Positions 32,689 through 40,634 of a stretch of DNA of 64,000 nt are shown here, one piece after another. The notes under the pieces were generated by a model, which saw only the letters and a list, made by a program, of their open reading frames with translations, had not been told where the DNA came from and searched no databases. The DNA comes from CAJXYS01 sp913063035. Its GTDB lineage: Bacteria > Pseudomonadota > Alphaproteobacteria > Rhodobacterales > Rhodobacteraceae. A program made the position numbers and the translations under genes. The stretch spans positions 62,001 through 126,000 of the forward strand of contig NZ_JBOCEG010000006.1 of assembly GCF_050586465.1 (NCBI RefSeq). The letters run 5' to 3'. The first letter of the stretch is position 1. Every line of letters begins with the position of its first letter.

Positions 32689-34035
32689 ATGGCGACGACG
32701 GATATCGGGGCTGCCGACCGCCGCGCCGGGGTCGAGGCGCTCTTCGCCCGGAAACGGCTGCTGAGTTTCGGGCTGCCCGGGCTGATCCTGGCCTATTTCG
32801 TCTATGTCTTCTTCGCCTTCGACATTCCCGGCCTGGCAGAGCGGGCGCGGATGGATAACGCCGCGATCCTCGTCTCGGACGCCTATAGCTACAAGACCCA
32901 TGTCACCCGCGACAACCGCACCGGCGGCATCACCGTCGCGGTCGAGGGCGAGGCCAAGGGCACCTATCCCGAGGGCATGACCCCGGACTGGCTCGAGATG
33001 ACCGGCGCCGACAGCGCCCGTGTCGCCTTGCCCGGCGGCCACCAGGCGCGGATCGACGGCGAGACCAGCGTCTTCACCGTGCCGGGCTACGGCGAGGTCA
33101 GCCTGACCGCCAGCCGCCGCGCCATCGACATGCAGCTGCCGACCGAGGAGGTGCCGGACTGGATCAGCGCCTCGTCCTCGCGGGTGACGGTCACCACCGA
33201 GGCGGGACGGATGATCGTCACCAAGGCCCGGACCGAGGTTTATCGCTATTCCTTCGGCTGGGAGCTGTTCTGGTTCACCCTCGACAGCCCGTTCTACGGC
33301 AAGTCGCTGGGTGAACTGGCCGCGCTGGCGGTCTCCTCCGACCGTCTCGTCGAGGGGCAGAGCAACATCGCGGCCATGGTCAGCGACGTCTGGACGAACA
33401 AGATGTGGCGGCACGGCGACGTGCTCTGGGCGCTGTTCGAGACGATGCTCATGGCGTTCCTCGGCACCATGGGGGCGGCCCTGGTGGCCCTGCCGCTGGC
33501 CTTTCTCGCGGCCAAGAACTTCACCTCCTTCGCAAGCATCCGGTTCGGTGTGCGCCGGGTCTTCGACTTCGTGCGCGGGGTGGACGGGCTGATCTGGACG
33601 ATCATCCTCAGCCGGGCCTTCGGGCCGGGGCCGCTCACCGGCGCGCTGGCGATCCTGATCACCGACTCGGGCAGCTTCGGCAAGCTCTTCTCCGAGGCGC
33701 TCGAGAATGTCGACGACAAGCAGATCGAGGGCGTGCGCTCCACCGGGGCGAAGCCGATGCAGCGCTACCGTTTCGGCGTCATCCCGCAGATCATGCCGGT
33801 GCTGCTGAGCCAGATCCTGTATTATCTCGAGTCGAATACGCGTTCGGCCACCGTGATCGGCGCCATCGTGGGCGGCGGGATCGGGCTCTTGCTGACGCAG
33901 GCGATCATCACCCAGAAGGACTGGGAAGAGGTGTCGTATTACATCGTCCTGATCGTGCTGATGGTCATCCTGATGGACACGATTTCGGGCTGGATCCGGC
34001 GCCGGGTGATCAAGGGCAGCGACGGCGGGCACTGA
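32689..34035 (+). CDS. phnE: Phosphonate ABC transporter permease PhnE2 with extra periplasmic domain
   Basis: This 448-residue permease has one N-terminal membrane segment (FGLPGLILAYFVYVFFAF near residue 24). About 150 residues of soluble beta-rich sequence follow to near residue 190, then the typical permease core (ALFETMLMAFLGTMGAALVA near residue 247, GVIPQIMPVLLSQILYYLE near residue 363). The extra domain makes it roughly 180 residues longer than PhnE1. Such long PhnE forms occur in alphaproteobacteria. Its role, perhaps in contact with PhnD, is unknown. The ATG at 32689 is two bases after the phnE1 stop. Confidence 0.9.
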   Translation: MATTDIGAADRRAGVEALFARKRLLSFGLPGLILAYFVYVFFAFDIPGLAERARMDNAAILVSDAYSYKTHVTRDNRTGGITVAVEGEAKGTYPEGMTPDWLEMTGADSARVALPGGHQARIDGETSVFTVPGYGEVSLTASRRAIDMQLPTEEVPDWISASSSRVTVTTEAGRMIVTKARTEVYRYSFGWELFWFTLDSPFYGKSLGELAALAVSSDRLVEGQSNIAAMVSDVWTNKMWRHGDVLWALFETMLMAFLGTMGAALVALPLAFLAAKNFTSFASIRFGVRRVFDFVRGVDGLIWTIILSRAFGPGPLTGALAILITDSGSFGKLFSEALENVDDKQIEGVRSTGAKPMQRYRFGVIPQIMPVLLSQILYYLESNTRSATVIGAIVGGGIGLLLTQAIITQKDWEEVSYYIVLIVLMVILMDTISGWIRRRVIKGSDGGH

Positions 34036-34110
34036 GAAGACCCGGCGGAAACAGGCAGGACGCGACGCCGCGCCGGCGGTGACAACGGCCAACACGTGCA
34101 GGAACGGAAC

Positions 34111-34728
34111 ATGCCCAAGCTCAGCGCCGAGGCGCCCCTGATCCATCCCGATTGCGAGATCACCGAAAGCCGTTTCGGCGCCTATGTCGAGATCGGCCGC
34201 GGATCGCGGATCGGGTATTCCAGCCTCGGGGATTACTCCTATTGCGACCGCTATGCCGACATCGCCAATGCCGAGATCGGCAAGTTCGCGAACATCGCGT
34301 CCTTCTCGCGCATCGGCGCGACCGATCACCCGATGCACCGGGCCAGCCTGCATCATTTCCTCTATCGCTCGGCCGACTACTGGGCGGATGCCGAACACGA
34401 TCCGGCCTTCTTCGCCCATCGCCGGTCGCGCATCGCGCGGATCGGCCATGACACCTGGATCGGTCACGGCGCGATGGTCATGCCCGAGGTGCGTATCGGC
34501 GACGGCGCCGTCGTGGCCGCCGGGGCGGTCGCGACACGGGACGTGGCGCCCTATACCGTGGTCGCCGGCGTGCCGGCCCGGCCGATGCGCGATCGCTTTC
34601 CCGCTGACATCGCCGAACGCCTCATGGCCCTTGCGTGGTGGGACTGGGACCACGACCGGCTGCGCACGGCGCTCGAGGATTTCCGCAGCCTCGAGATCGC
34701 GGCATTTCTGGAGAAATACGGCGGCTGA
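34111..34728 (+). CDS. Phosphonate-cluster hexapeptide-repeat acyltransferase
   Basis: The 205-residue protein is a left-handed beta-helix (hexapeptide repeat) transferase. Repeats such as FGAYVEIGRGSRIGYSSLGD and WIGHGAMVMPEVRIGDGAV, plus the C-terminal PYTVVAGVPARPM, match xenobiotic/chloramphenicol acetyltransferase-like enzymes. A dedicated branch of these lies in phn clusters (transferase hexapeptide phn family). It may acetylate aminoalkylphosphonates, as PhnO does, but this is inference. The ATG at 34111 fits better than an upstream GTG at 34096. It is convergent with phnM1, ending 3 bases before its stop. Confidence 0.85.
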   Translation: MPKLSAEAPLIHPDCEITESRFGAYVEIGRGSRIGYSSLGDYSYCDRYADIANAEIGKFANIASFSRIGATDHPMHRASLHHFLYRSADYWADAEHDPAFFAHRRSRIARIGHDTWIGHGAMVMPEVRIGDGAVVAAGAVATRDVAPYTVVAGVPARPMRDRFPADIAERLMALAWWDWDHDRLRTALEDFRSLEIAAFLEKYGG

Positions 34729-34731
34729 TCC

Positions 34732-35913
34732 TTACTCGGCGGCCATCTGCAGCGCGCCGGGCGCGGTCATGAAACGCCGCCCGGCTTCGCCCGCGAGATA
34801 GGCGAGGCGGCCGGCCGAGACCGTCGCCTCGATCCGGCGGGTCGCAGGGTTCATCACCACGAAATCCGCGCGGCGGCCGCGTTTCAGCCGGCCGCGGTCC
34901 GTCAGGCCCATGATCTCCGCCGGGGCGCACGAGATCAGCGCCCAGGCGTCGGCGAAACTGCATAGCCCCTTGTCGGCCAGCTGCCAGGCCGCGGCCGGCA
35001 GGGCGGGGTAGTAGTAGTCCGAGACCAGCGCATCGCAGAGCCCGCGCGCGACCAGCGTTTCCGCCGCGACATTCCCGGACTGCGAGCCGCCGCGCACGAT
35101 ATTGGGCGCGCCCATCAGCACGTGATCGCCCTGCGCCCAGGCGGTCTCTGCCGCGGCCAGGGTGGTGGGAAACTCGCAGATGCGTGCGCCGAGAAGGTGG
35201 AAACGCTCCCGCGTCTCGGCATCGGGATCGTCATGCGAGCCGTAGCGGACGCCCATTTGATCGAAGGCCTCGGCCAGGCGCAGCAGCGTGCCGGGCACAT
35301 GCGGATCCTGTTCGGCAGCGCGGTGGATCAGGCGGATCTGCTCGGCGCCGCTGCGCCCGGATTGCGCCGCCCAGGCCTCGAGCTTGTGCGGCGCGCTCTG
35401 CCACATCTCCAGCGCCTCGGGCAGGTGGTTGTTGAACACCACGTAGTCGAGCCCGTGCCGCGTCACCGCCGACAGAAGGCGGTCCGCGCTGCCCACGAGA
35501 TGCGTCTCGTAGCGGATCTGGATGCGCATGTCGGTCAACGCCCGGGCCCGGTAGCCGTCGAGCGCGGTCATCAGCTCCTCGGCGTGATCCTCGCCGCGAT
35601 GGGCGCCTTCCCAGCTGTAGCTTTGCGCGAGCCACGCCGTCGTCACCCCGTTGGCGGCGAGATCGCGGTCGGTGCTGGCCAGCCCCGTTTCCTTGTCGAA
35701 GGGCGCCGAAGGGCGCGGCGCCAGGTGACGCTCGAAGGCGTCGCCGTGCAGGTCGATGATCCCCGGCAGGATCCAGTAGCCCGAGAGGTCGACTTCCGGC
35801 AGGGGGCCCTTGGTGATGATCCCCTCGGCAAAGGCCAGCGACCGCGCCTGCATTTCACCGTTCTTCAGCACCTTGGCGCCGGTCAGGCGGAGCGGGGGCA
35901 GCAGGTCGGGCAT
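34732..35913 (-). CDS. phnM: PhnM paralog 1, ribosyl-triphosphonate diphosphatase family
   Basis: The 393-residue protein is an amidohydrolase-superfamily member matching PhnM. The metal motif is ILPGIIDLHGDAFERH near residue 48, with RYGSHDDPDAETR near residue 223 and VLMGAPNIVRGGSQSGN near residue 265. PhnM cleaves the triphosphate of alpha-D-ribose 1-methylphosphonate 5-triphosphate to give the PhnJ substrate. The usual HTDNLE is HGDAFE here, unlike the second copy at 43583. It is on the minus strand downstream of phnF, with 75 bases between, and was probably co-transcribed with it. Confidence 0.87.
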   Translation of the reverse strand: MPDLLPPLRLTGAKVLKNGEMQARSLAFAEGIITKGPLPEVDLSGYWILPGIIDLHGDAFERHLAPRPSAPFDKETGLASTDRDLAANGVTTAWLAQSYSWEGAHRGEDHAEELMTALDGYRARALTDMRIQIRYETHLVGSADRLLSAVTRHGLDYVVFNNHLPEALEMWQSAPHKLEAWAAQSGRSGAEQIRLIHRAAEQDPHVPGTLLRLAEAFDQMGVRYGSHDDPDAETRERFHLLGARICEFPTTLAAAETAWAQGDHVLMGAPNIVRGGSQSGNVAAETLVARGLCDALVSDYYYPALPAAAWQLADKGLCSFADAWALISCAPAEIMGLTDRGRLKRGRRADFVVMNPATRRIEATVSAGRLAYLAGEAGRRFMTAPGALQMAAE

Positions 35914-35988
35914 GGGGGAATCGCTCCGGTCTTCGGGGTTTCGGTCCTGATAGGGGCATGGTGTATCGGGGATATGACAGCCGGCGCC

Positions 35989-36699
35989 TCAGCCGGGTTC
36001 CACCACCAGCTGAACCCGGTCGCCCGCGAACCAGGTGCGCCCGTATTCGACGGGGCGCCCGGCCGCATCGACATTGACCGCCACCGCGCGCAGCAGCGGT
36101 GCGCCTTCCGGGATCCGAAGGTGCAGCGCCTGGGTGGCGCTGGCGCGTTCGGCCGACAGCCGCGTGTGGCGCCGCGTGTAGTCGGCGACGCCCGCCCGGG
36201 CCAGCGCCTCGGTCACCGACCCGGTCTCGGCGAAGGCCTCGGCCAGCCCCGGCAGCCGGTCCAGCGGAAAGACGCTGACCGAGAGGGCAAGCGGCGCGGC
36301 GTCGGCCAGCCCGATCGATTCCTTGACCAGCACCGGGTCGCCCGCGGCAATCTCCAGCGCCGCGGCTTCGCGCGCATCGGCCTTGCGCGTCTCGAGCCGC
36401 AGGATGCGCCCGGCCGCGGTCTGGCCCGCGGCCTCGACGTTCTGGCGGAACCGGGTGCGGCGCCCAAGCCGGTAATCCGTCGGCGCGGCAGCCACGAAGA
36501 CCCCGGCGCCCCGCCGGGCATGGACGAGCCCGGCGTCCTGCATCTCTGACAATGCGCGGCGCACGGTGTGGCGGTTGACCCCGAAGCGCGCGGCCAGCGC
36601 CGCCTCGGTCGGCAGCTTGTCGCCCGGACCGTAATGACCGGCGGCGATCTCGTCTCGGAGGCGGGCCTCGATCTGCTGCCAGATCCGTGTCTTTGCCAT
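35989..36699 (-). CDS. phnF: Phosphonate operon GntR-family regulator PhnF
   Basis: The 236-residue protein has an N-terminal GntR winged helix (about residues 8-75, RDEIAAGHYGPGDKLPTE and RFGVNRHTVRRALSEMQ). A UTRA effector domain follows (RRGAGVFVAAAPTDYRL through RTWFAGDRVQLVVE). This is the PhnF/HutC subfamily. In mycobacteria PhnF represses phosphonate or phosphate transport genes. It is divergent from phnG, and a perfect 11-bp inverted repeat in between is a likely operator. A Pho-box-like site lies just upstream of its start codon. Confidence 0.9.
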   Translation of the reverse strand: MAKTRIWQQIEARLRDEIAAGHYGPGDKLPTEAALAARFGVNRHTVRRALSEMQDAGLVHARRGAGVFVAAAPTDYRLGRRTRFRQNVEAAGQTAAGRILRLETRKADAREAAALEIAAGDPVLVKESIGLADAAPLALSVSVFPLDRLPGLAEAFAETGSVTEALARAGVADYTRRHTRLSAERASATQALHLRIPEGAPLLRAVAVNVDAAGRPVEYGRTWFAGDRVQLVVEPG

Positions 36700-36717
36700 C
36701 TGTCACCAAAAATTCAC
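36700..36717. promoter_or_regulatory. Pho-box-like site next to the phnF start codon
   Basis: CTGTCAC (36700-36706) and AATTCAC (36711-36717) are separated by 4 bases, the PhoB half-site spacing. The first heptamer matches six of seven consensus bases; the second is weak. It could act on phnF or, at 85-102 bases upstream, on phnG. Confidence 0.4.
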
Positions 36718-36727
36718 GTGGAATCCC

Positions 36728-36756
36728 TTGAGGCTGCGGGGCGCCTATCCTAGGAT
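36728..36756 (+). promoter_or_regulatory. Candidate promoter of the phnG operon
   Basis: TTGAGG at 36728-36733 and TAGGAT at 36751-36756 form a -35/-10 pair with a 17-base spacer. The -10 element overlaps the left arm of the inverted repeat, which fits repression by PhnF. Confidence 0.5.
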
Positions 36757-36788
36757 TTGTCTAGTTGTATAGGAACGTAGACAAATCC
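36753..36788. promoter_or_regulatory. Perfect inverted repeat, likely PhnF operator
   Basis: GGATTTGTCTA (36753-36763) and TAGACAAATCC (36778-36788) are perfect 11-bp inverted arms with a 14-base spacer. They sit between the predicted phnG promoter and its start codon. A further TGTCTA half-site lies at 36796-36801, directly before the phnG ATG. A GntR dimer of dimers is a reasonable binder. Confidence 0.6.
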
Positions 36789-36801
36789 GCAAGGTGTCTA
36801 G

Positions 36802-37245
36802 ATGAGCGAGATCGAGACGCGCAAGGGCTGGATGAGCCTGCTGGCCCGGGCGCCGGCCGACCGGCTGGAACAGCTCTGGCAGGGGGCGGGTCTGGCGCCG
36901 GCCTTCGCCTGGCTGCGCGCCCCCGAGGTGGGCGGCGTCATGGTGCGGGGCCGGATGGGTGGCACCGGGCAGCCCTTCAACCTGGGCGAGATGACGGTCA
37001 CCCGCTGTGCGCTGCGCCTCGAAGGCGGCGCGGTGGGGCATGGCTATGTCCAGGGCCGTGACAAGGCCCATGCCGAGCGGGCCGCGCTTTGCGATGCGTT
37101 GATGCAGACCGATGCGGCCACCGACCTTCGAGAGGCGGTTCTGGCGCCCCTTGCCGCGGAAATGGCCGAGAGCCGCGCGGCGCGGGCGCGGAAGGCCGCG
37201 GCGACCAAGGTCGATTTCTTCACGATGGTCCGGGGGGAAGACTGA
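36802..37245 (+). CDS. phnG: C-P lyase core subunit PhnG
   Basis: The 147-residue protein matches PhnG, with RKGWMSLLARAPADRLEQLW near residue 7, GGTGQPFNLGEMTVTRC near residue 53 and GYVQGRDKAHAERAALCDAL near residue 79. PhnG is part of the PhnGHIJ core complex and helps form the nucleotide exchange site with PhnI. It is the first gene of the plus-strand operon and overlaps phnH by one base (TGATG). Confidence 0.93.
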   Translation: MSEIETRKGWMSLLARAPADRLEQLWQGAGLAPAFAWLRAPEVGGVMVRGRMGGTGQPFNLGEMTVTRCALRLEGGAVGHGYVQGRDKAHAERAALCDALMQTDAATDLREAVLAPLAAEMAESRAARARKAAATKVDFFTMVRGED

Positions 37246-37817
37246 TGGAAACCGCATCGCTCGGCGGCGGCTTCGCCGACGCGCCCGTTGACGCGGCGCG
37301 GGCCTTTCGCGCGTGCCTGAACGCCATGGCCCGGCCGGGCCGGATCGAAACCGTCGCCGGCGCGGCGCCGCCCGCGCCGCTCTCGGTGGCGGCGGGCGTC
37401 GCGCTCCTGACGCTCTGCGACCCGGAGACGCCGGTCCACCTGGCCGGCGCGCATGACTGCGGCGCGGTGCGTGACTGGATCACCTTCCACACCGGCGCGC
37501 CCTTCTCCGGGCCGGCCGGCGCCGTCTTCGCCGTCGGGTCCTGGGCCGCGGTGCAGCCGCTCGACGCCTACCCGATCGGCACGGCCACCTATCCCGACCG
37601 CTCCGCGACGCTGATCGTCGAGATGCCCGGGCTGACGGCGGAGGGCGGCGCGCGGCTCTCGGGCCCGGGCATCCGCGACAGCGCGCGGCTCGCGCTGCCC
37701 GAGACCGCGGCCTTCCGGCGCAACGCGGCACTGTTCCCGCTGGGTCTCGATTTCATTTTCACCGCCGGCGACCGGCTCGCCGCGCTGCCCCGCACCACCC
37801 GCGTGGAGGACGCCTGA
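37245..37817 (+). CDS. phnH: C-P lyase core subunit PhnH
   Basis: The 190-residue protein matches PhnH, with ARAFRACLNAMARPGRI near residue 19 and PDRSATLIVEMPGL near residue 116. TAGDRLAALPRTTRVED forms the C-terminus. PhnH dimerises at the centre of the C-P lyase core. The ATG at 37245 overlaps the phnG stop, and its own stop overlaps the phnI ATG at 37817 in the same TGATG pattern. Confidence 0.93.
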   Translation: METASLGGGFADAPVDAARAFRACLNAMARPGRIETVAGAAPPAPLSVAAGVALLTLCDPETPVHLAGAHDCGAVRDWITFHTGAPFSGPAGAVFAVGSWAAVQPLDAYPIGTATYPDRSATLIVEMPGLTAEGGARLSGPGIRDSARLALPETAAFRRNAALFPLGLDFIFTAGDRLAALPRTTRVEDA

Positions 37818-38905
37818 TGTACGTGGCCGTGAAAGGGGGCGAGCGGGCGATCGACAACGCCCATGCCTGGCTCGCCGAGGAACGCCGCGGCGACACCGCC
37901 GTGCCGGAGCTGTCGGTCGCGCAGATCCGCGAACAGATGGCGCTGGCGGTCAACCGCGTGATGGCCGAGGGCTCGCTCTACGATCCCGAGCTTGCCGCGC
38001 TGGCGATCAAGCAGGCGCGCGGCGACCTGATCGAGGCGATTTTCCTGATCCGCGCCTATCGCACGACGCTGCCGCGCTTCGGCGCCTCCGCCCCGGTCGA
38101 GACGGCACGCATGGCGTGCCTGCGCCGGATCTCGGCCACCTTCAAGGACGCGCCGGGCGGGCAGGTTCTGGGACCCACCTTCGACTACACGCACCGCTTG
38201 CTCGACTTCAAGCTGGCCGCGGACGGCGAGGTGCCGGCGGCGCCCGAGACGCCCGCCGCGCCGGCCGAGGTTCCGCATATCACCGGCTTCCTGAACCGCG
38301 ACGGCCTGATCCAGGAGGAGCCCGCGGGTGACGACACGCCGCCGGACCTGACCCGCGAGCCGCTGGAGCTGCCCGCGGGCCGGGCGCTGCGGCTGCAGTC
38401 GCTGACGCGCGGCGACGAGGGCTTCGTCCTTGGCATGGCTTACTCGACCCAGCGGGGCTATGCGCGCAACCATGCCTTCGTGGGCGAGTTGCGGATCGGC
38501 GTGGTCGCCGTCGAGATGGAGATCCCCGAGCTGGGCTTCGCCATCGAGATCGGCGAGATTGAGCTGACGGAATGCGAGACGGTCAACCAGTTCACCGGCT
38601 CCAAGACCGAACCGCCGCAATTCACCCGCGGCTACGGGCTGGTCTTCGGCCAGACCGAGCGCAAGGCGATCTCGATGGCGCTGGTCGACCGCGCGCTGCG
38701 CTGGAAGGAACTGGGCGAGGAAGACAGCGGCGCCCCGGCGCAGGACGAGGAATTCGTCCTCTACCATGCCGACAATATCCAGGCGACCGGCTTCCTCGAG
38801 CATATCAAGCTGCCGCATTACGTCGATTTCCAGTCCGAGCTGGAACTGGTGCGGCGCATCCGCGCCGAGGCCGAAGTGGCCACGTCCCGGGAGGCTGCGG
38901 AATGA
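37817..38905 (+). CDS. phnI: C-P lyase core subunit PhnI (nucleosidase-like)
   Basis: The 362-residue protein starts MYVAVKGGERAIDNAHAWLA and contains EGSLYDPELAALAIKQA and HITGFLNRDGLI, all typical of PhnI. LPHYVDFQSELELVRRIR near the C-terminus is also conserved. PhnI, with G, H, L and ATP, forms the N- to phosphonate transfer that yields alpha-D-ribose 1-phosphonate 5-triphosphate. Alone it shows purine nucleosidase activity in E. coli. It overlaps a possible phnJ start by 4 bases. Confidence 0.95.
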   Translation: MYVAVKGGERAIDNAHAWLAEERRGDTAVPELSVAQIREQMALAVNRVMAEGSLYDPELAALAIKQARGDLIEAIFLIRAYRTTLPRFGASAPVETARMACLRRISATFKDAPGGQVLGPTFDYTHRLLDFKLAADGEVPAAPETPAAPAEVPHITGFLNRDGLIQEEPAGDDTPPDLTREPLELPAGRALRLQSLTRGDEGFVLGMAYSTQRGYARNHAFVGELRIGVVAVEMEIPELGFAIEIGEIELTECETVNQFTGSKTEPPQFTRGYGLVFGQTERKAISMALVDRALRWKELGEEDSGAPAQDEEFVLYHADNIQATGFLEHIKLPHYVDFQSELELVRRIRAEAEVATSREAAE

Positions 38906-38955
38906 GTGCCGGAAGATGCCAGGAAAGACAGGCCGGGGACGGCGGAGAGCCAAGC

Positions 38956-39837
38956 ATGACCGAACAGGCCTACAACTTCGCCTATCTCGACGAACAGACC
39001 AAGCGGATGATCCGCCGCGCGCTGCTCAAGGCGCTGGCGATCCCGGGCTACCAGGTGCCCTTCGCCAGCCGCGAGATGCCGATGCCCTATGGCTGGGGCA
39101 CCGGGGGCGTGCAGGTCTCGGCCGCGGTGCTGACGCCCGAGGACCGCATGAAGGTGATCGACCAGGGCGCCGACGACACCACCAACGCCGTCTCGATCCG
39201 CAAGTTCTTCGAGCGCACCGCCGGCGTCGCCACGACCGAGCGGACGCCGGAGGCGACCGTCATCCAGACGCGCCACCGCATCCCCGAGGCGCCGCTGACC
39301 GAGAACCAGATCCTCGTCTACCAGGTGCCGATCCCGGAACCGCTCCGGTTTCTCGAGCCGCGCGAGACCGAGACCCGCAAGATGCACGCGCTCGAGGAAT
39401 ACGGGCTGATGCATGTGAAGCTCTACGAGGATATCGCGCGCCACGGCCATATCGCCACCGCCTATGCCTATCCGGTGAAGGTCGAGGGGCGCTACGTGAT
39501 GGATCCCTCGCCAATCCCGAAATTCGACAACCCCAAGATCGCCGGCTGTCCAGCGATCCAGCTCTACGGGGCGGGGCGCGAGCAGCGGATCTACGCGGTG
39601 CCGCCCTGGACTGCGGCCGAAAGCCTCGATTTCGAGGATCACCCCTTCGAGGCCAGCAAGGCCGATCACCCCTGCGCGCTCTGCGGGGCGGAGGACAGCT
39701 ATCTCGACGAGGTCATCATCGACGACACGGGCGGACGGATGTTCGTCTGCTCGGACACGGATTACTGCCGTGCGCGCCGCAAGGCCGGGCATACCGGTGC
39801 CATGGGTGCGCCCTACGAGACGGAGGCTCAGGCATGA
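38956..39837 (+). CDS. phnJ: Radical SAM C-P lyase PhnJ
   Basis: The 293-residue protein is the catalytic C-P lyase, breaking the carbon-phosphorus bond with S-adenosylmethionine. C240, C243 and C265 are the cluster cysteines in PCALCG and FVCSD, and C271 (in DTDYCR) corresponds to the substrate-activating cysteine of E. coli PhnJ. The MPYGWGTGGVQ and DQGADDTTNAVSIR motifs are intact. The ATG at 38956 fits the family N-terminus and has a GGCGGAGAG ribosome binding site. An in-frame ATG at 38902 overlaps the phnI stop and would add 18 residues. Confidence 0.96.
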   Translation: MTEQAYNFAYLDEQTKRMIRRALLKALAIPGYQVPFASREMPMPYGWGTGGVQVSAAVLTPEDRMKVIDQGADDTTNAVSIRKFFERTAGVATTERTPEATVIQTRHRIPEAPLTENQILVYQVPIPEPLRFLEPRETETRKMHALEEYGLMHVKLYEDIARHGHIATAYAYPVKVEGRYVMDPSPIPKFDNPKIAGCPAIQLYGAGREQRIYAVPPWTAAESLDFEDHPFEASKADHPCALCGAEDSYLDEVIIDDTGGRMFVCSDTDYCRARRKAGHTGAMGAPYETEAQA

Positions 39838-40604
39838 CGCCCCTTTTGCAGGTCAACGGCATCACGAAGCGCTATGGCGCGCGGGTCGGCTGCGCCGATG
39901 TCTCCTTCGATCTCTGGCCGGGCGAGGTCATGGGCATCGTGGGAGAGTCGGGTTCAGGCAAGTCGACGCTCCTCAACTGCCTCGCCGGTCATCTGGACCC
40001 GGATGCCGGCGAGGTTCTTTTCGACACGCGCGCCGAGGGACCGAAAGACACCGTCACGATGGCGGAACCGGAACGGCGGATGCTGTCGCGCACGGACTGG
40101 GCCTTCGTTCACCAGAACCCGCGGGACGGGCTGCGCATGGGCGTCAGCGCCGGCGGCAATGTCGGCGAGCGGCTGATGGCCGTGGGCGCGCGAAACTACG
40201 GCGAGATCCGCGGGAACGCGCTCGACTGGCTCGGCCGGGTGGAAATCGCGGGCGACCGCGTTGACGACCGGCCCTCGGCCTTCTCGGGCGGGATGCAGCA
40301 GCGGCTTCAGATCGCGCGCAACCTCGTGACCGGTCCGCGGCTCGTCTTCATGGACGAGCCGACCGGCGGGCTGGACGTCAGCGTGCAGGCGCGGCTGCTC
40401 GACCTGCTGCGCGGGCTGGTCCGCGAACTGGGCCTCTCGGCGATCATCGTCACCCATGATCTCGCCGTTGTCCGGCTGCTTGCCGACCGGCTGATGGTGA
40501 TGAAGAGCGGCCACGTGGTCGAGCAGGGGCTGACCGACCAGGTGCTCGACGATCCGCAGCACGGCTACACGCAGCTTCTCGTCTCCTCGGTGCTTCAGGT
40601 CTAG
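39834..40604 (+). CDS. phnK: Phosphonate C-P lyase ABC-type protein PhnK
   Basis: The 256-residue protein is an ABC ATPase that docks on the C-P lyase core rather than on a membrane permease. Walker A is GESGSGKST near residue 38, signature FSGGMQQRLQIARNL near residue 149, Walker B RLVFMDEPTGGLD near residue 168 and the switch motif VTHDLAVVR near residue 204. The length is typical. It overlaps phnJ by four bases and is followed by the corA gene after 30 bases rather than directly by phnL. Confidence 0.95.
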   Translation: MTPLLQVNGITKRYGARVGCADVSFDLWPGEVMGIVGESGSGKSTLLNCLAGHLDPDAGEVLFDTRAEGPKDTVTMAEPERRMLSRTDWAFVHQNPRDGLRMGVSAGGNVGERLMAVGARNYGEIRGNALDWLGRVEIAGDRVDDRPSAFSGGMQQRLQIARNLVTGPRLVFMDEPTGGLDVSVQARLLDLLRGLVRELGLSAIIVTHDLAVVRLLADRLMVMKSGHVVEQGLTDQVLDDPQHGYTQLLVSSVLQV

Positions 40605-40634
40605 CATGGGCCGGAGCGCAAGGAGGGAAACCGG

